A DNA stretch of 7,132 nt, from contig CAYPJU010000152.1 of NCBI GenBank assembly GCA_964411125.1, positions 1 through 7,132 of the forward strand, in the 5' to 3' direction. The DNA comes from JBFIHF01 sp964411125 (GTDB lineage Bacteria; Myxococcota_A; Bradymonadia; Bradymonadales; Bradymonadaceae). The first letter of the stretch is position 1; each line of letters starts with the position of its first letter. Positions 5,441 to 7,132 of the stretch are shown here, in pieces. The notes below the pieces were generated by a model. That model was not told the DNA's origin. It did not search any database and was given only the letters and a program-made list of their open reading frames with translations. The position numbers and the translations under genes are program-made.

Positions 5441-6366
5441 GCCGTGAGTGCTGCGAGCGCCTGGCGATATTCTGCTTCCAGGCGATCGACGAGTTCGGAG
5501 ACCGGGAGTACGTCGTGGATCGCAGCGACGCCGTGCCCCGCCGACCAGACCGTCTTCCACGCTTTCGCCTCGTCGCTCACCGTGAGCTTCTTTCCGAAGT
5601 CGACGTGCCCTGGATCCCGCAGCTTCTCCATGTCGAACCCGTTCGCCTCCAGGCTCGGTGCCATGAAGTTGGCGTTCACGCCGGAGACCGCCGGGGTGTA
5701 GACGATTTCGCCCGGACCGACGTCGCACAACATCTGCTTGTACTCGGGTTGGGCGTTCGACTCTTTCGTCGCGATGAAGCGGGTTCCCATGTACGCAAAG
5801 TCGGCCCCCATCGCGATCGCGGCCGCGGCGTCACGGCCCGACGAGATAGCCCCGGCGAGGACGACCGTCCCGTCCCAGAAGTTGCGAATCTCGGCGAGGA
5901 GCCCGAACGGGTTGAACGTCCCCGCGTGTCCGCCGGCGCCGCCGGCGACGAGAATCAGCCCGTCGACCCCCGCCTCGATCGCTTTTCGGGCGTGTCGGGC
6001 GTTCGTAACGTCGTGGAAGACGATGCCGCCGTACGAATGGACAGCGTCGACGACCTCGGTGACGGCGCCGAGCGACGTGATGATCAGCGGGACCCGCTTT
6101 TCGACGCAGACCTCGAGGTCCGCCTGGACCCGTGGGTTCGAGCGGTGGACGATCAGGTTCACGCCGTACGGGACGTCCCCGACCTCCGCGACGATCTGGT
6201 CCACCCACTGGCCGAACCCCTCCGTCGTGCGGTTGTTGAGCGCCGGGAACGTTCCGGTGATCCCGGCTTTGCACGTTGCGATGACGAGCTCGGGGCCCGA
6301 CACCAGAAACATGGGAGCGGCGATGATCGGGAGGCGGGTCGTGTCGAAGATGGCTTGGCGTGGCAT
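5441..6366 (-). CDS. Nitronate monooxygenase family flavoprotein, C-terminus lost in gap
   Basis: 308 residues are visible before the N run; family members are usually somewhat longer (around 320-360), so only the end should be missing. The FMN-binding TIM-barrel features of the nitronate monooxygenase (former 2-nitropropane dioxygenase) family are present: PIIAAPMFLVSG (13-24), AGITGTFPALN (34-44), GVNLIVHRSN (68-77), AGGAGGHAG (141-149) with His147, and AGAISSGRDAAAAIAMGADFAYMGTRF (171-197) near the FMN phosphate. The family oxidises alkyl nitronates with O2, but many members have unknown substrates and related proteins include flavin-dependent enoyl reductases. The ATG at 6366 has GGAG five bases upstream. 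It follows the deiodinase-like gene by 64 bp on the same strand, so the two flavoproteins are likely co-expressed. Confidence 0.87.
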
Positions 6367-6430
6367 GAAGACTCCGTGCGGTTTCGCGGAGGGTATTCGA
6401 GGCGGGCTCCGCGCACCAGACCTCGCCTCC

Positions 6431-7081
6431 TCAGACCTCGAAGAGTACTTCGTCCAAAGACTTGCGTTCGATGGCGGGGACCCGGGCGTCTGCGGCCGGG
6501 TAGCCAACCGGGAGCAGCAGAAACGGTCGTTCGTTCGACGGGCGGCCCAGAATCTCGCTCAGAAAGCCCATCGGGCTCGGCGTGTGTGTGAGCGTGGCGA
6601 GTCCCGCGTGATGCAGCGCTGCGATGAGAAAGCCCGAGGCGAGTCCGACCGATTCCTTCACGTAGTAGTGTTGTCCTCCGTCGGGCGCCTTCGTCTGCGC
6701 GAAGACGACGATGAGCGCCGGAGCGATCTCGAGGAACTCCTTGCGCCAGTCGGTTCCGAAAGCCTCGAGGTCGGCCAGCCACTCCTCCGACGCTCGCTCC
6801 TCATAAAACCGGCGCTCTTGCTCTTCGGCGGCTGCGCGGATCTTCGACTTCACCGCGGGGTCGGTGACGATGACGAACGACCACGGTTGCTTGTTTGCCC
6901 CCGACGGGGCCTGCGCTGCGGTCTCTACGACCTTACGAAGGACCTCTCTTGGCACCTCTTCGTCGCTGAACTCCCGTACCGAGCGTCGCGTGCGCAACTC
7001 TTCGCAAAGAGTCGTGGCCCGCAGCGTCATCTCTTCCTCAGTCTTGCGGTCGAATTCCAGGGGCACGGTATCGTGTGGCAT
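6431..7081 (-). CDS. Iodotyrosine deiodinase-like nitroreductase-family flavoprotein
   Basis: A 216-residue FMN protein of the nitroreductase fold. FMN-site motifs are RRSVREF (32-38), APSGANKQPWSFV (58-70), and LLLPVGYP (188-195). From memory of the human iodotyrosine deiodinase (IYD), similarity runs along almost the whole chain, including DPAVKSKIR, the TDW-KEFLEIAP block, HYY-KESVGLASG and LGRP. The three lid residues that in IYD hold the amino acid part of the substrate are conserved with exact spacing: Glu89, Tyr93 and Lys114. IYD reductively removes halogen from halotyrosines, and characterised bacterial homologues exist; other bacterial members may have different substrates. The ATG at 7081 is preferred; a TTG at 7123 would add 14 residues, and the ribosome binding site is weak for both. 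It appears to be the first gene of the minus-strand run in this window. Confidence 0.85.
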   Translation of the reverse strand: MPHDTVPLEFDRKTEEEMTLRATTLCEELRTRRSVREFSDEEVPREVLRKVVETAAQAPSGANKQPWSFVIVTDPAVKSKIRAAAEEQERRFYEERASEEWLADLEAFGTDWRKEFLEIAPALIVVFAQTKAPDGGQHYYVKESVGLASGFLIAALHHAGLATLTHTPSPMGFLSEILGRPSNERPFLLLPVGYPAADARVPAIERKSLDEVLFEV

Positions 7082-7132
7082 CGCATCTACTCGTCGGCGG
7101 GGTCCGCTCGCTTTGGTAGCCAAAGCGCGCCC

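Noticed and set aside
4897..6507. One 536-residue protein joining nitronate monooxygenase and the C-terminal Roadblock-like part
   Set aside because: The frame is continuous only through the N run, where stops cannot be seen. The first part already has nearly the full length of its family, and the second looks like a separate fold.
5263..6591. Plus-strand open frame of 442 residues
   Set aside because: It runs antisense to the nitronate monooxygenase gene and across the N run, is Arg/Asp/Val-rich, and shows no recognisable domain.

Overview
The window is GC-rich, densely packed bacterial DNA. It carries a one-piece tmRNA gene, flavoenzymes, an acyl-CoA-type dehydratase and an unusual number of PATAN (DUF4388) and Roadblock/LC7 regulatory domains. 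This mix would fit a deltaproteobacterial or related lineage (Myxococcota- or Binatota-like), but no gene here fixes the taxonomy. A run of exactly 100 N (5341-5440) looks like a scaffold join in a draft or metagenome assembly.

Left part, minus strand (1-1897): a strong hairpin terminator, the tmRNA gene ssrA (63-448) with its tag frame (ANDNVQMRMAA), a probable ssrA promoter, a PATAN-Roadblock fusion protein (561-1445), a GC-rich hairpin, and a stand-alone Roadblock/LC7 protein (1529-1897). The last two genes point the same way and probably form one unit, with the hairpin between them as a possible attenuator.

Centre (1898-2405): a divergent intergenic region of about 500 bp. It holds several inverted repeats, three TTCGAAG boxes in a repeated context, and an AT-rich near-palindrome with a perfect TATAAT on each strand. 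To its right, on the plus strand, lie an orphan response regulator (2406-3218) and a two-part MaoC-type hot-dog dehydratase (3263-4090), 44 bp apart. The response regulator has a Fis-type HTH of the RegA/PrrA/ActR kind and an N-terminal segment that looks like a histidine-kinase dimerisation domain without its histidine.

Right part, minus strand (7081 down to 4112): an iodotyrosine-deiodinase-like nitroreductase with the substrate-lid residues conserved, a nitronate monooxygenase-type flavoprotein running into the N gap, a Roadblock-like protein emerging from the gap, and a second PATAN-Roadblock fusion whose start overlaps the preceding stop (ATGA). The two PATAN-Roadblock proteins are clear paralogues and flank the response regulator/dehydratase pair.

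Taken together, four Roadblock-type proteins (two fused to PATAN) and one response regulator surround three metabolic enzymes. No Ras-like GTPase (MglA type) and no histidine kinase is visible, so the partners of these regulators must lie elsewhere, or the module works without them. How the regulators and enzymes are connected is inference from proximity only.
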